From Orthonyx spaldingii (Eukaryota > Chordata > Aves > Passeriformes > Orthonychidae): a stretch of DNA of 64,000 bases. The position numbers and the translations under genes were made by a program. The notes below the pieces were generated by a model. That model did not search any database and was not told the origin of the DNA. It saw only the letters and a list, made by a program, of their open reading frames with translations. Location: NCBI GenBank assembly GCA_013397795.1, contig VZTJ01003574.1, positions 832,000 to 895,999 on the forward strand. The letters are read 5' to 3'. Below are positions 51,989 to 64,000 of this stretch, in pieces; the first letter of the stretch is position 1, and the number at the start of each line of letters is the position of its first letter.

Positions 51989-54900
51989 CTGCAAGAGAAG
52001 GAAGGAGCAGGGTCAGTGTGGAGCAGGAATGGTCACTGTCACCCCCTGCGTGTGCCTCCTCCAGGGCAGCAACACGGAAATACTCAACTGTTCCAGTCCT
52101 TCTGCAATTGTTAACCACTAAATACACAGCCCTTCTAAAGCAAACTTCATGCAAGTATCAAAAAATCCCTCTGCAAAATTGTTATTTTTTGTCCCCTGAC
52201 TTCAGTGGAGGTCTAGCAGTTAGTGCAGGGGAAGTTTTTGGCCAATATGTTGGTGCAGTACCCAAAACAAGTTAATTTTGTACATGGAAATGTAGCAGGC
52301 AAAGAAAGTTCATACTCTGGTGTCCTATGAAGTATTTGAGTGGGATCCTTCACTGCATAACAAAAAAGTTCCATTAATAGCCCTGTTCAAACGTGCCAAT
52401 AGATCCCAAGCCTTGGGAAGCTGCTTTGATATTCCTGGTGTTCATAAAACTTCACCCCCAACTTTATTCCTGTGTAAACATAGTGTTTTTATTAGTAATA
52501 AACAATAACTGCAATAACAATAATCTGTGCTTGTAACACACACAAAATATTTTTAATTATTCTGAACAGAATTAATATTTTGGTTCAAATCAAATAAATA
52601 AACTACTAAAGATGCAAAGATGACTAGTTAAGGAATTCAGCTGTAATAGAAGGCAGTTCAGGTCACAGCTCCACAAGAGTAGCAGACAGAATAAGATATT
52701 CTTCATCCAGACAAATAAATGAAAAACTGTTAATGATTAATTAATAGCTGTAGACTGCAGAGCAAGACAACCTTAAAGGGGACAAAGCCCAAGTTTTGCT
52801 CCACAGATCTTCAGTTTCTGAGGCACAGAGTTTACAATAAAAAGCTACACGAAACACACATTAGCAGTAAATTTAAAAAAAAACCAGCACGTGAATTAAC
52901 CATTTTCCTGCTTCTGCCTTATGTAACTTTGATACTTCACTTATGGACATTTTAGATTGAAATTCTTATTAGTTTAAAGAAAACAAAAACCTCAGAAGAG
53001 GTGCCCTCATGAACGACCTTGGCACTCCTTCTGTCATGAACTATAAAAGAAAAGCAAAAGTCAATTTAATTTTGTAATCAGAGAGGGAAACATTCTGCAC
53101 AGACTTGTTCTTGATGGCAAATGAAAAATTTTATTGAGAAAAAGCTCTCTGGTACTGCAGAGAAATTGTGTGGAGCAATAACAGAAGGCTCCAGGCAATC
53201 CAGTGTCTCTTTCTGAGCAACTGGCTTAAAACAACAGCCAGGGAGAAGCAGCACTTTGGAGGAAGCTCAGCTACCTTTGCCTACCACAGTGCTTTTAAAC
53301 GTTACCCAGAAGTTTCCAAACTCCATAATTCGTTTTTGGAACTTTGCCTAATCACGTTTTCCTTCTTTATTTATATTCCTAAACCATCACATCTCAAAAA
53401 TACAGCTCAGCCCTGTTCATTTGCCCTGGCAGCACTGTATGGTCATTGAAACACCCTACTGACAAACTGGAATTTCCACATTCTCTGTTCTTTCCTCAAA
53501 TCCATTGTATGTTCAACAAAAAAAAGGGAACAGCTTTCCTTCTTCAATGCAGTTTCATGTCAAATATCAAATTCTAAATTCTACTGCTACATTGTCAAAG
53601 TGATGGTTTCACACTTTGTTTTGATTAAACCTATCAAACACAAGTTATCTGTGGTCCAGGACCAGTATCTGAAAATTGCAGCTGCAAAGATGAAAATGAC
53701 TGTATCTATTAACCAAATGAAAAAGATTAAAGTAAGGACACACTAGGTAATCCTTAGCTGCAGCTGCCAGTTGAGCCTACTTATCACAGAAAGTCAAAAA
53801 ATAATACAAAAAGAAATGGTAAAATCAATAAGAGATCACTGCAAAGGTTGGTTTTTTAAAATGTTAATGCTCATCAAATTCATTCACAGAACCTTTCCTG
53901 AATGTATCTAAACAAGCTCCAAAACACCCTGTCACTCCCATGTGTGCACACACCCACCCCTAAAGTACGCTGATAAAGGAATTTCCCCTCAGCACGCAGA
54001 TACAGACAAATTGTTCCCTACTAACATTATCAAAGGTACTTGTGTGTGCATTGCAGTTCCAGGGCAGCCACAGAGCTCTGTTCAAGTTCCCCAGGAAAAC
54101 CTGGCCAAGCCAATCCCAGCCTGACGAGGCTCTGTTCGCATCATCTCAGCTCTCTGGAGAGCTGGGGCGAAGCAGGGCCTGCACTCATCACTCACAACAT
54201 GACAAACGAATTATCTTCTGCTTAATAATGTTCAACACAACTGCAGCAGCATCCCTGTGAAACTTATCTAATATCCTATTTTTAGTTAAATCCCTTAACG
54301 CCGTGGATTTTCAGTCCAGAAGGTTCTCATTCTCTAATACTATGCTAATCCTGCACAACACTTGCTCCCAGCAAACGAGGGTGTCTTGGCTGCAGCACAA
54401 ACATGCAGCCATTGACTGTGCAGGTGCAAGTTCAGGTTTGTACACTCAATTTGTATCCATGATTTTTTTGCCCGTGAAGGACTGACAACACAATGCTTGA
54501 GAAGGCAGTGACAGTCAGTGGCCCACTTTCCCTCTCTGTTATCAAACACTGGGGGAACAGAAGAGCCCCAGCTGCCAGCCAGGATTTCTCCAAAACAGAG
54601 CGTGCATAAAAATTACATAATGTGCTGGTTTGTTTATCTGACAGCTCCTGCCTCCACAATACTTTCTTTTACAAACAAATCCTTGTGCTCTTTTATTCTG
54701 CCTTCACACTGAACTGCCCTTCAAAAATATTTCCCAAGTATACCTACAAAATATCCCCAAGCCTATCAATTACCTCTTGACAGCATCTCTTTGGGATACC
54801 TCCAGCTGGCATTCAGACATTCTTCCTCTTCTACATAAAAGTCTTGACAATTTTCCTTTCTTTGGGGGATAAAATTTTTTAAATCTATCACCTAAAAAAT

Positions 54901-57900
54901 CTCTAGATAATTGTCTCTCAAGCAATATGAAATCAAGGCAACTGACAAAAATACAGGGCTTTTTAATACTGAAAGGGATGAACACACAACTCAGGGTTAC
55001 CTGGTTTTCTAGAGAAAATCAGGTTGGGTTTAATGGAAATTTTAAAAAATAGTCCTAATTTCTGCTACATTCATTTATTTGCAATACAAACACTACAGCA
55101 TTTAGAATTCATAAAATCACAAGTCAGGACAACTCTTCCTAGAAGAATCTTGCAGAAATATGTAATTTGACTTAAAAAAAGTCTTTCAGATGCAAGCTGA
55201 GTCTTGGAGAGCAGACTGGGAGAGCTCATCACACCTCTGGAGGGTGCAAGGTCTCATCCCCTTTGCTCCAGAAATGTCCATTTTACCTCAGCCTTTTCAG
55301 CTTTAATTTTGTAGCCACCAATTTTTCTTGTGTTCCTTCTCTCTATATCAAAGCCTCATTGAATATCATTTGTATTTCTCTTACACAAATAAAGATGGAG
55401 AAGGGAAAGAAAACGATCCTGGCAGTGATGCACATAAATTATGTACAGACTTTAAAATAGACTTTGAAGGCAACACAATACAGAAATCTATGGAAAATGA
55501 AATACATGAAAAAAACATGTTTGTCAAAATGAGACTCTGCTAATATAACCTGATACTTTTCTTTGACAGAATTCAGTTATTTTAAGTTATATAAAAAACT
55601 GTAGGGGCTGCAATCTAGAAAGAAATTAGTAAAGTACTGATGTAATGTTACACAGGAAATTATTTCTTAAAATGAAGATGATGAGATGAAGGTAAATAAT
55701 CTTAGCTAGGAACTGATAAAAGGGAATTGTAGCAAATACTTCTGAGCAGGGCAATATCAGGCTACAAAGAGAGGTTATTCAGGTTTTCCTCAAAGACTGA
55801 CTTTCAGGAAAGTTCCTTACACTTTTAATCCCAACTCAATCATTACTCCAAGAATATTTAGGAGAGGGAAAGATGCTGTACATTTAGACAGAAATGGCAA
55901 CTGCTCTTCCTGCAACCTTCTTAAAGTCATTTCTTTATGGCTGTTTAAGTTGATCACTCCTATTTTGACCTCCTTTGACCCAATGACAACTACTGCAATA
56001 ACACTGCCTTTAATTCTCAAAACAGGTATCATCTGGACTTTTAATTCCTATCTCCAGGTGCATTTCACTAACTTTAAGCTCACTGTTACAACACTACCAA
56101 AAAGGCATTCTTATTCCTTTTATGTCAAGAAAATATGACAAGAGGGTTGAGCCCCAAAATAATCTAAGAGCGTGAGCACCAGAATTGAGGGCTTTTTGAA
56201 ATTTAAGACTGTGCTGACTTGACTGGATCACACAATCCCCTCCACAGTTATGGAGGTCAGTAGTTAGCAGGCACTAACTTTGCAACTGCTATTGGCTTTC
56301 CAACTGCAATTCTGAGGTAAGAGAAAACCATGACTTTAAAAGTGTTTTTCATTTTCTTTGTATGACTGTGAAAGATTTATTGCTAATATTTTTTCCTTTG
56401 GTTTTATTTTTAAACACTCACTTGTACCTGTTGGCTACCTGTGGATTTTTCTGTGTAGAATTTATGGCAACTATTTAGCAGATTCCTTTTAATGCAATGA
56501 TTTTAATAACATTTTATGGGAAAAAAGAATAACCTTTGACTAACAGGTAATATAAGCCTACAAACTCATCTTGTTTATGGCTTTTATCTGTCAAAAATCT
56601 CAAGGTATTGGTGGCTCCCCCTCCTCACTCTGTTTCTGACCCTAAACATAGAAAATCTATCCCACATTTATAGGGAAGGAAGTGTCTTCCCAGAGTATGA
56701 AAGGAAACCTGGATGCTTTCAGGTAATCTGCTGGCAGATGTTCCATTAACCTGAAAGAATCGATCCTGAAGATCAGGTGAGGCGACCTCTGATTTTCAAG
56801 CTGAATTACTCTGAAGAAAGCTTCATCTGCCTTTCTGGCACACAAGGTATTGCACATACTGCTGCAATTAGCTTTTGGCACTGAAGCAGGAGCAGAGGAT
56901 TCACATTTCAAACAGAAGCTCTGACAGGCAGATTCCTTCATCTGTTTTTGATGCAAAAGTCTCTACAATGGAACAGCTTTTCATTAGTAAAAAAAGTTTC
57001 ACTCTGGTTTCCCATTCTAAGCAATAGTAAAAGTTGAAAGACTTATCCATTCACGTAGAAGCAAAAACCTAAACAAAAATTTCAAAATCAAGTATCTATT
57101 TTACTTCAAATATGATAGAAAATAACATGAAGAACTGAAGATTCCACTTTATAACATGACTTAGATGAGATGATAAACAGCAGACTTCAGCTTCAGAACA
57201 TTTGTTTCCTCCTTTACAACTTTTTCTTTGTTATTTACAGACCACGGGACACTTTCAATAGCATTTCAGACTTCCACAGATCAATATTATGGCCAATTGT
57301 ATCAGAGTGAAACATTTTTAGACAGCAGAAGTATTTGCAATATTTTGTATAAAACCCAGCAAGATATGTAGGTAGATGAGATTTTGGCTGTGCAAAAACA
57401 CCCAGAGAGATGCTTAAAAGTGCAAGTCTAAAACCAGCAAGATGTTCATTTGAAGGTCACAAATTCTGACTGCGAAATACAAAAACCTCAGTAGCAGCAG
57501 TATCAGCCCTGCATGTGAGCTAACCCAGGCTACCTGGGGGTAACTGGAACAAGGAACAAAGCATGAATGAATGAAAAGAAGGATGAGTCCAGGACTAATC
57601 TTTTTTTTTTTTTTTTTTGCACAAGGGAGAAAGAATGTGTAAGCAAGAGAAAATGGAATTGCTACAGGAAGGGACAATCAGTACTGTGTTACAAGAATGA
57701 CTTGCAACAAATAATACAGAGGGTTAGCAGCAATAAATGTAAAATAATATTCCCACATTTTAATAGACCTAACTACAGAGCAAAACTTCTTAATATTTAC
57801 AGTAAGCACACAAAGCTAAGCAAATAAAAGGTCTGCAAACAGTCTAAATTAGTTCTTTCACAAAAAAGGAAAAGTGCAGTCATTCATCCAAGGAGTGTAT

Positions 57901-59859
57901 CTGTCCCTTGATTTACACCAGCTCCCACCAGGACACAAGGGATGACTTCCAGAGCCACTGCCAGTGTATTTCAGGGGAAATCGCACCAGTTTAACCAAGT
58001 GAAAAAAAATCCCTAACTGGTGGTGGTGACAAGAGGTGTGAGTTTCGTGTTTCCATGAACAAACCCCTTCCCAAATAACACAATTCATTAATGACCAAGG
58101 TCAGGATAAAAGTAAATTTTATTTACTCTCACTAAATAAGCAAGCACGTTACACATTAGATGTGTGAGATTACCTGTTTCTGAAACCTGCTTGGCCATGG
58201 GGTATCTCCTGTTAGATTGCACTGTCTTGAGTGAGTACAGCCCTGCTCAAACTGCAGGTGCTCAGCCTTCTCTGAAAGCCATTAATAACAATGGCTTTCA
58301 TTTATTTTACTTGCCAATCTCAAGTAAGACAGAACAAGCAATTAACACTATTACAACACTTGAGAAAGGGCAGTACTATGTGAACCTGTGTATGAAAATC
58401 ATTCGTGATTTTAGCAGATTAACACAGGTGGTTGTAAGTTTCATGCTAAAACTGTGATGTTGCAGAAATACCCTCAAAGCCCCAGACATTTAAATTTAAA
58501 TACTGCATGTATCTCTGATATCACACACCTCTATCTCTAGTGAGTTCAATACCTGTAGTAAGAAACACAGATTTTTTTCTTTTCTAAACAAGCATGGATA
58601 TAATGCTGAACATATTTACTGATTTCACTGATGCTTCTCCATTATTGTCATGCATTAGATTTAGCTTTACAGTTTGAATTACATTCCTGTCTAATGATTT
58701 TACATCAGGAAAGGTCTATAGCCACCTCACAGAACAACCTATTCTCTTCCCTGCTGCATTGCTGTCTGCCCTCCTCATCTTTTTTTTTTTTCCTCACAGC
58801 ATTTTTGCAGCTTCCTGTTGCTAATTTGATCCATAAACTCTGAGCAAAACCAGGCAGGCGTAATGTTCAAAAACAGTCTCTTGGTTCCCATTTACTCTAC
58901 TGGGAATAAGAATGGAAAGTATCTGTAATTCCGCACTGCAGAGCAAAGACTTGATGCAATCTATTGGTCTGTGTCCTTCAGAGCTGTCTTTCAACAAGAG
59001 ACACATGAGTGCACCAAGGGGGCTGCTAAACCTTCCTCAGGGTGTTCAGGTGTGTCCCTCAGAGGGGGTTTTGAGGTAGGTGACTACGGAACAGAATCAA
59101 ACAAACACAGCTTAATGAAAAACATCAGATTTTCTCCTCAGCTGTCACCGTACAGGACTCCTCCCCACTCCCACATGCTCATTAGCACTAATCCCACTCC
59201 CAGCGGAAAAGCAGTTGCTGTTTGTCTGAGAGTGAGTGTCGTGTGTGTGTCGTGCACAACTTACCTGTCTGGTCCACACCTCAGGACACACAAGTCTGGC
59301 CAAGGGCTGGTTTTTGTCTAATGGCAATTTATTACCATTTCTGTGTGAATGAACTGCAGTTGTCTTTGGCTTTAAAAGAACCTCTTCACAAAATCACCAT
59401 GGAGCTGATCAAGGAGAGTCTAAACCTCTGAGAAGTGTCATGATAGAAGAAGTCTAAATATCACAGCCTCAGCTCCAATGTCCCTGTTAACTGCAAGATT
59501 CTCTACTTTTTGCACCAATCATTGAAATGCTTCTTCAGTGGAAGAAAAATGTGTTTTAAGTACCTCTGCACACATCCTCCCAGGCCTAATATTCTCTAGG
59601 TTGATACCAAGTAAGAAAAGTGACCTAATCCTTTTACAAGTGCAGGGACCCCAGGAAAGGCCTACTGGTAAACAGCTCATTTCACAGCAAGAGCAGAACA
59701 CCAGGCAATAAACTCACTGTAAAAAGTTACACTTGATTTTCAAATAATCCCAAATTCTCCCTGTGCACAAATACTGTTGGAAAGAAAACGCTGTGTTGGG
59801 TTTTTCTGTTAACAGAAGTTCCTTGAGAAGAATTAGAAGAAACAGTACCCAGTACTTAC
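51989..59859 (-). other. DOCK3: DOCK3 intron between w1 and w2 (7.9 kb)
   Basis: Mostly AT-rich unique-looking sequence with a T18 run at 57601-57618 and a T-rich run near 58780-58791. No repeat family, RNA gene or nested gene was recognised. Confidence 0.86.
57601..57618. repeat. T18 homopolymer
   Basis: An uninterrupted run of 18 T on the plus strand. No repeat body adjoins it that I can identify, so it need not be a retrotransposon tail. Confidence 0.9.
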
Positions 59860-60008
59860 TCATTGCCCCAGTCCAGCCTCACTGTGAGGTGTCTCTTGAC
59901 CTCTCGCACCTGATCCTGTGTCAGGTGCCCCGAGAGCAGCTGCCTGCGGAGGTCAATGAGCTCATTCATCACATGCCGCAGTTTGTAGAAAAGATCTACC
60001 TTATGTTT
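59860..60008 (-). CDS. DOCK3: DOCK3 coding exon w1 (149 bases, residues about 106-155)
   Basis: This is the most upstream DOCK3 exon in the window. It begins in phase 0 with KHKVDLFYKLRHVMNELIDL, runs through the QLLSGHLTQDQVREVKRHLT segment and ends at RLDWGN plus two bases of a Glu codon. The acceptor reads tttacag before aaacataag; the donor is ga/gtaagt, close to the ideal consensus. It encodes part of the N-terminal helical region just after the SH3 domain; in the related protein DOCK2 the SH3 domain and neighbouring N-terminal region bind ELMO. Its intron side carries a polypurine tract of about 120 bases (polypyrimidine on the gene strand), which is unusually long. The preceding exon, expected to end near LWKQLYV, was not found up to 64000 and should lie outside the window. 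Confidence 0.95.
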
Positions 60009-60026
60009 CTGTAAAGGCACATTTTT

Positions 60027-60150
60027 GGAAGGGGGGGGAGGAGGGAGAGAGAAAAAGACAAAAGCAGGGAGGGTAAAAAGCAGGGGAAAGAAAGAGAGGG
60101 AGAGGATAAGTTTGGAAAGAGCGTGAGAAAAAGAGAGAGAAAGAGAGAGA
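60027..60150. repeat. Polypurine/polypyrimidine tract beside exon w1 acceptor
   Basis: About 124 bases on the plus strand are nearly all A and G, starting with a run of eight G and ending in repeated gagagaaagagagaga. On the gene strand it is a polypyrimidine tract ending about 19 bases before the first base of exon w1. It could extend the normal polypyrimidine tract and, being nearly a mirror-type purine run, could adopt unusual DNA structure. Confidence 0.9.
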
Positions 60151-63100
60151 TTAATAAGTCACCAAATTTTCATTTAATTACCCTAGAGGAACATCAATCC
60201 AGTTTTTATGAGCCTTAAAATATTTACATCAAAAAGTAGTGTTAACTGATGCAAGTCATACTAAATAACTTCTTATTCCTAAGGTTTAGGCTCAATCTGC
60301 TAAGAGGCCCATTTTCTGATGGAACCTAATGCTAAATAAGAGGATTCATTAGGCACAGCAGGAATCGCTTATTCCAATCATACAGTACATGTAAAGTTTT
60401 AGATTTAAAGTGATGGAGAGGTGAAAAAGCTTCCTTTCTGTCAGCAGCTAACTGAATGGTTCTGAGCAGTCAGCAACAACGAGTCACCACAACAACAATG
60501 CATTTTTAAATTATTTGTGATATTCCAGTTACTCAACTTTAGCCAGGTATGAAGGGACTGTATGTGAAAATTCATTATCCGGCACTCTAAAAAGGAGTAA
60601 ATCAATTAATAATAAAATCCACCAGGAAAACTACTTTCAAAGAGAAAAATTACCATAGATAAGGTAAAAACCCCCACACCACTACCATCAGTAAAGACAA
60701 ATAAACAGAAAATCCTCCCCAAAAACGTACACCACTAATGCTTTCCAAAAGAACCAGTATTACTGAATTACGGGAAAAAACCAAAACTCTTCACCAAAAC
60801 CAAATTCCCCAAAACCAGACAGAAGTGAAAATACTTTTTTCCCCCCACAGGAAATAACTATATGTGAGTTCCCATCACAAAAAAGGGGAGTTTGAGGCCA
60901 ACAACCAAGGCCACCAATAAGATAAGATAAGAATGTGTGTCCAAACCACTCTGCTCTGTGGGGGCTTCTCTCCACACAGTCTCCAATACTGCCCAAGGCA
61001 GCCAATGTGCCACGAAGGAGAACCCCAAGAAGGAAAACAAGATCTCCTGTTGCAGCTGGATGTTTTCTGAACAACTGAGCTCCATTCCCATTGTTTTGCA
61101 AAGCTTGAAATGTTTGACTCTCACTTGGGAAAACACTGAGTAGATGGACTGACACGGAGACTTCATCAGCTGGCAGTGCCTTGATCACGTCTCTGCTTGT
61201 ACATGAGGGTTATAAAAGCCCTCTAAATAAAGACACCTGCATTTACCAGGACTACATCTGATAGAGGAACATCCACAAAGAGAAACATAAGTGTTTTCTG
61301 TTGCAACACATTATTAGAACAAGTGTTTTTCACTTGTTTACCAAAAATAGCTGAGATGAGATGAAAAAAGAACTTCCACCTACTTGAGTTTGTTTCCCTT
61401 GACTTAGGAAAACAGACATCAATGCAATCCATTTTGATAAGCAATTTTTAAATTTCTCTGAACCTGATTACACATCTGTTTTGTTGAAGCAGGTTAAGCA
61501 CAGATGGCATCATCAGTTATTCCTATGGAACAATTTTGAGATGAAAAGATGCTCTGTCTTTCAACTCTGCATCAACAATGGTTCTGGTCCTGCTTGAAAA
61601 AAAGAAAAACAGACACCAGACCCAAAAGAAAGACATAAATTTCTGGGGCTGAAAATATTGATGCAAGGAAAATAATCATGCATAGCTGATAACTATAAAA
61701 TTACTTGATTTTGCTTGGGTTTTATCAAAAAGGTGGTCACAAGTAGTTCCTATATAAGCTGAAATTACAGTAGGTATGGAAATGTCTATTTTTATTGTAT
61801 GGGAAATGTCCATTTTGATATGCTATTTATGTGACCAAGAAAAGGTTATCACTTTCTTAAACACAAGATGAAAACAGTCGAGCTTGGTAGTATCAAAAAA
61901 GCAAATGAAGTATATTTTAATAATAAAACAGCTGGCAATGAAATTATCGTGAGAATCAGGTCCCCACCCATATTCAGCCTTCCCAAATAAACAAGCTAAG
62001 AGAGCCACTTTCTCACTCCTGTCATGATGGTTCCAAGGTTGTCAAAGCAGTCAGTTCCAGAACACTATGGTGGTAAATTACTACCTGTTCTATGGTTATG
62101 TTCAGTCATTTTTCACAGAAGTATCAAAAGTACTTATTTAAATACAACCAAAGGAGATCACAGAACACAAGTGTTTCATTTCCTTTAAAGTGAATGCACA
62201 AGAATTGACAGAGAGATGAACACAGGTCGTCCTTCCAGAAAACCCACAGAAAGTGGAAAGCCAGAGGAGCTGTGGCTGTGGTCTCATGGAAACTGTTATG
62301 AAGAACCATAGATGCAAGATCCATGATAGTGAAGGAAAACACTCCTGGGAGAGAAAGGAGAGCTAGAACAGAGTTGAAAGTGGCTTAATTCCAGCCTTGA
62401 AGGCAGAAGGGAGTTTGAAGCAGTCAAAAACCAGTTTATAACATCCCTCCTCACACTACAAGAAGCCAGGGACTAATGAGCTTCATTTGGGAGAGAAGGA
62501 AGGAAGGAGATGCTCACGTTTTAATGACTTAGCTCTTTCAAGATTAAAAAAAAACCCCTTCAAAATTCAACACTAAGCTAAACTAATCAAGATTCCTACC
62601 CCCGTGTAAAGACAACTGTAAAACAGATAACCCCAGACACCACATTTACAGAAAAAAACTCCCTATTTTTAAGTATTAGAACCCTTCCATTTTAGTTAGA
62701 GTAGCACCATAAACAAACCTGAAACTTTATCATCTCGTTAGTAGTTAAATAAAAGATATGCAGCTCAGTCTGATGGGTAAGCACTCATTCTGTTTCACAG
62801 TACAATTTCATACAACCTCTAACCTCTCATTTTTCAGCTGGCTTTATCACAAGCTCCCAAGCAATGAGCACTTTATCAGTTCATCCAGAATGATCTGCTG
62901 TGTGTATTTTTGAACATATTTGGCAAATTTGGAATTTAAAAGTAAGCATTTCTGCAGAACTTTTATGGTAATACTTAAAATGAGTCACAGACAAAGAAGC
63001 TGGATGGCCTTAATGAAATGGGACTCTCCTCACAAGCAGCACAAGTCCTCTAACACGTCTTGCTGCCTCAGTTTACTATTCCCAGACACAAAAACATTTG

Positions 63101-63670
63101 CTGTATTTCTTTGGTCTGTTATAACTAACAAGTCACGCCAATCAATGTTTGGATAATCTTCAGATGTGCAGCTATGCATGAAAACGTGGAATTCTGGCAG
63201 TATTTCTTTTTTTCTTTTAATGATTTCATATTAACTCTGTGGAGTCCAAAAGCCAAAAGATGGACTTGGTGTAGAGCTTCCCCCACCCAGCCCCTCTCTC
63301 ATTCCCCCTCTCCAACAGGCTGGGGCAGGGGGAGGAAAAGACAATATTTGTGAGCTGGAATAAAGACAGGGAGCTCACTCACCAATCACCATCCCAGCAC
63401 AACAGTCCTCCCTTGGGGGAATTTATGTATTGCCAAATAAAAGAGAGTTGGGTGATGAATACAAAGACACAAAGAATCCTTGTCCTCAAGCACCCTCTTC
63501 CCAAGCCCAACATTTTTTCCCTTTACTCCCAACTCCTCCATCCTTCACAGAATCACTTCCTCCCCACACTGGCAGGAGAATGGGGGGGTCAGTCCATGGC
63601 AGCTCCTCCCTGCTTCTCCCTCCTCCTCCTCCTTCTCACACTTTTCGGCTGTGCCAGGGTGGCTCCTGCC

Positions 63671-63694
63671 CAGGGTGGATCCCAGGGTGGATCC
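63671..63694. repeat. 12-base tandem duplication
   Basis: Two adjacent copies of cagggtggatcc in a GC-rich part of the upstream intron. Confidence 0.9.
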
Positions 63695-64000
63695 CAGCTC
63701 CATCGCCTGTTCACCTCCCCATACTCATCTCTGGTGTCCAGGGGGCTGTTTCACCCCTTTCCCCCTCATCCCCCTGCCCAAGAGGTGCTGTCCCAGAGGG
63801 TCCCCCAGCTCGGCTGAGCCCTGTGGAAGCAGCTGGAATTGGTCTCTTCCCTCAGCACCATCCCTGGGGTCCCGCCCAGGCCACCGGGGCAGTGAAGCCC
63901 CACACGCCCGAGCACAAAGCAGCCCCAGCTTCCCTGCAATTCCCTCGGGTGGCTTTGGAACACCACAGCTGCCTCTGCCATTCTTCCCTAAATAAATGCC

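Larger units (their letters stand above)
1..64000 (-). other. DOCK3: DOCK3 gene body, internal part (both ends outside window)
   Basis: Thirteen minus-strand exons join into one open frame that reads as DOCK3, a DOCK-B subfamily guanine nucleotide exchange factor for Rac. What is seen: every junction is GT-AG, exon lengths total 1504 bases, and split codons give the expected residue at each join. What is known: vertebrate DOCK3 is about 2030 residues with an SH3 domain, a helical DOCK_N region, DHR-1, a catalytic DHR-2 and a proline-rich tail; it is mainly neuronal, pairs with ELMO, and acts on the actin cytoskeleton through Rac1. Only the DOCK_N and DHR-1 parts are here. No promoter, 5' UTR, stop codon or 3' UTR is in the window. 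The main alternative, DOCK4, fits worse at many positions. Confidence 0.95.
60009..64000 (-). other. DOCK3: DOCK3 intron upstream of w1 (partial)
   Basis: It starts, next to exon w1, with a polypurine tract (60027-60150). A possible LTR-like end with TATAAAA and AATAAA lies near 61211-61231. The last 700 bases are GC- and pyrimidine-rich with a doubled 12-base unit at 63671-63694. The exon that should precede w1 was searched for by its expected protein sequence and not found here. Confidence 0.85.

Noticed and set aside
60760..61188. 142-codon minus-strand open frame with hydrophobic stretches
   Set aside because: No recognisable family; it does not match the missing upstream DOCK3 exons, and the hydrophobicity is not backed by any start or splice signal.
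63480..63995. 171-codon Pro/Ser-rich plus-strand open frame at the right edge
   Set aside because: Composition-driven by CT-rich DNA; no domain and wrong strand for DOCK3.
1..64000. DOCK4 as the gene identity
   Set aside because: The paralogue is similar in DHR-1, but KHKVDLFYKLRHVMNELIDL, GKSVQKNIEV, LPCCKEDYNGCPNIPSS and the 14-residue microexon all fit DOCK3.
1..64000. Bacterial-type systems (operons, CRISPR, toxin-antitoxin, phage)
   Set aside because: The sequence is vertebrate intron-exon DNA with CR1 repeats; no regularly spaced repeats or compact coding clusters exist.

Overview
The window is a piece of vertebrate chromosome, almost certainly from a bird. The avian signs are several 3'-end fragments of CR1 retrotransposons, one still carrying the typical end (ccaaaccattctgtg followed by a repeated octamer), short introns for this gene, and the absence of mammalian SINEs. 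The species cannot be fixed; the CR1 types fit a neoavian or passerine bird.

Only one gene is supported: DOCK3 (dedicator of cytokinesis 3, also called MOCA), read on the minus strand across the whole window. Thirteen internal coding exons were located base by base. In transcript order they are 59860-60008, 51904-51988, 44266-44307, 42308-42462, 27767-27848, 23306-23366, 21162-21309, 16474-16562, 14223-14348, 5279-5403, 1975-2137, 1420-1526 and 550-721. All have AG acceptors and GT donors, all codon phases join, and the joined reading frame is open for 501 codons plus one base. They encode about residues 106 to 607: the N-terminal helical/DOCK_N region and then the complete membrane-binding DHR-1 (C2-like) domain. 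The SH3-coding first exons lie beyond 64000. The rest of the gene, including the catalytic DHR-2 domain and the proline-rich tail, lies beyond position 1.

DOCK3 rather than its close paralogue DOCK4 is chosen from residues such as KHKVDLFYKLRHVMNELIDL, GKSVQKNIEVTMYVLYADG and CCKEDYNGCPNIPSS. In vertebrates the protein is a neuron-enriched Rac exchange factor that works with ELMO and controls actin and axon growth.

Layout: 1-5400 holds four closely spaced DHR-1 exons. 5400-28000 holds six exons separated by 2-9 kb introns with little recognisable repeat. 27849-42307 is a 14.5 kb intron with a well-preserved CR1 copy and an ancient CR1 relic near its 3' (right) side. 42463-51903 contains a 42-base microexon flanked by two similar CR1 copies in the same orientation, plus two more CR1 relics. 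52000-64000 holds one exon, a long polypurine tract beside its acceptor, and intronic sequence.

No second gene, RNA gene, CRISPR array or unknown multi-gene system was found. The most useful findings are the frame-preserving microexon, the direct CR1 repeats around it, and the polypyrimidine tract (on the gene strand) upstream of exon w1. Residue numbers and comparisons with mammalian DOCK3 are from memory, not from an alignment.
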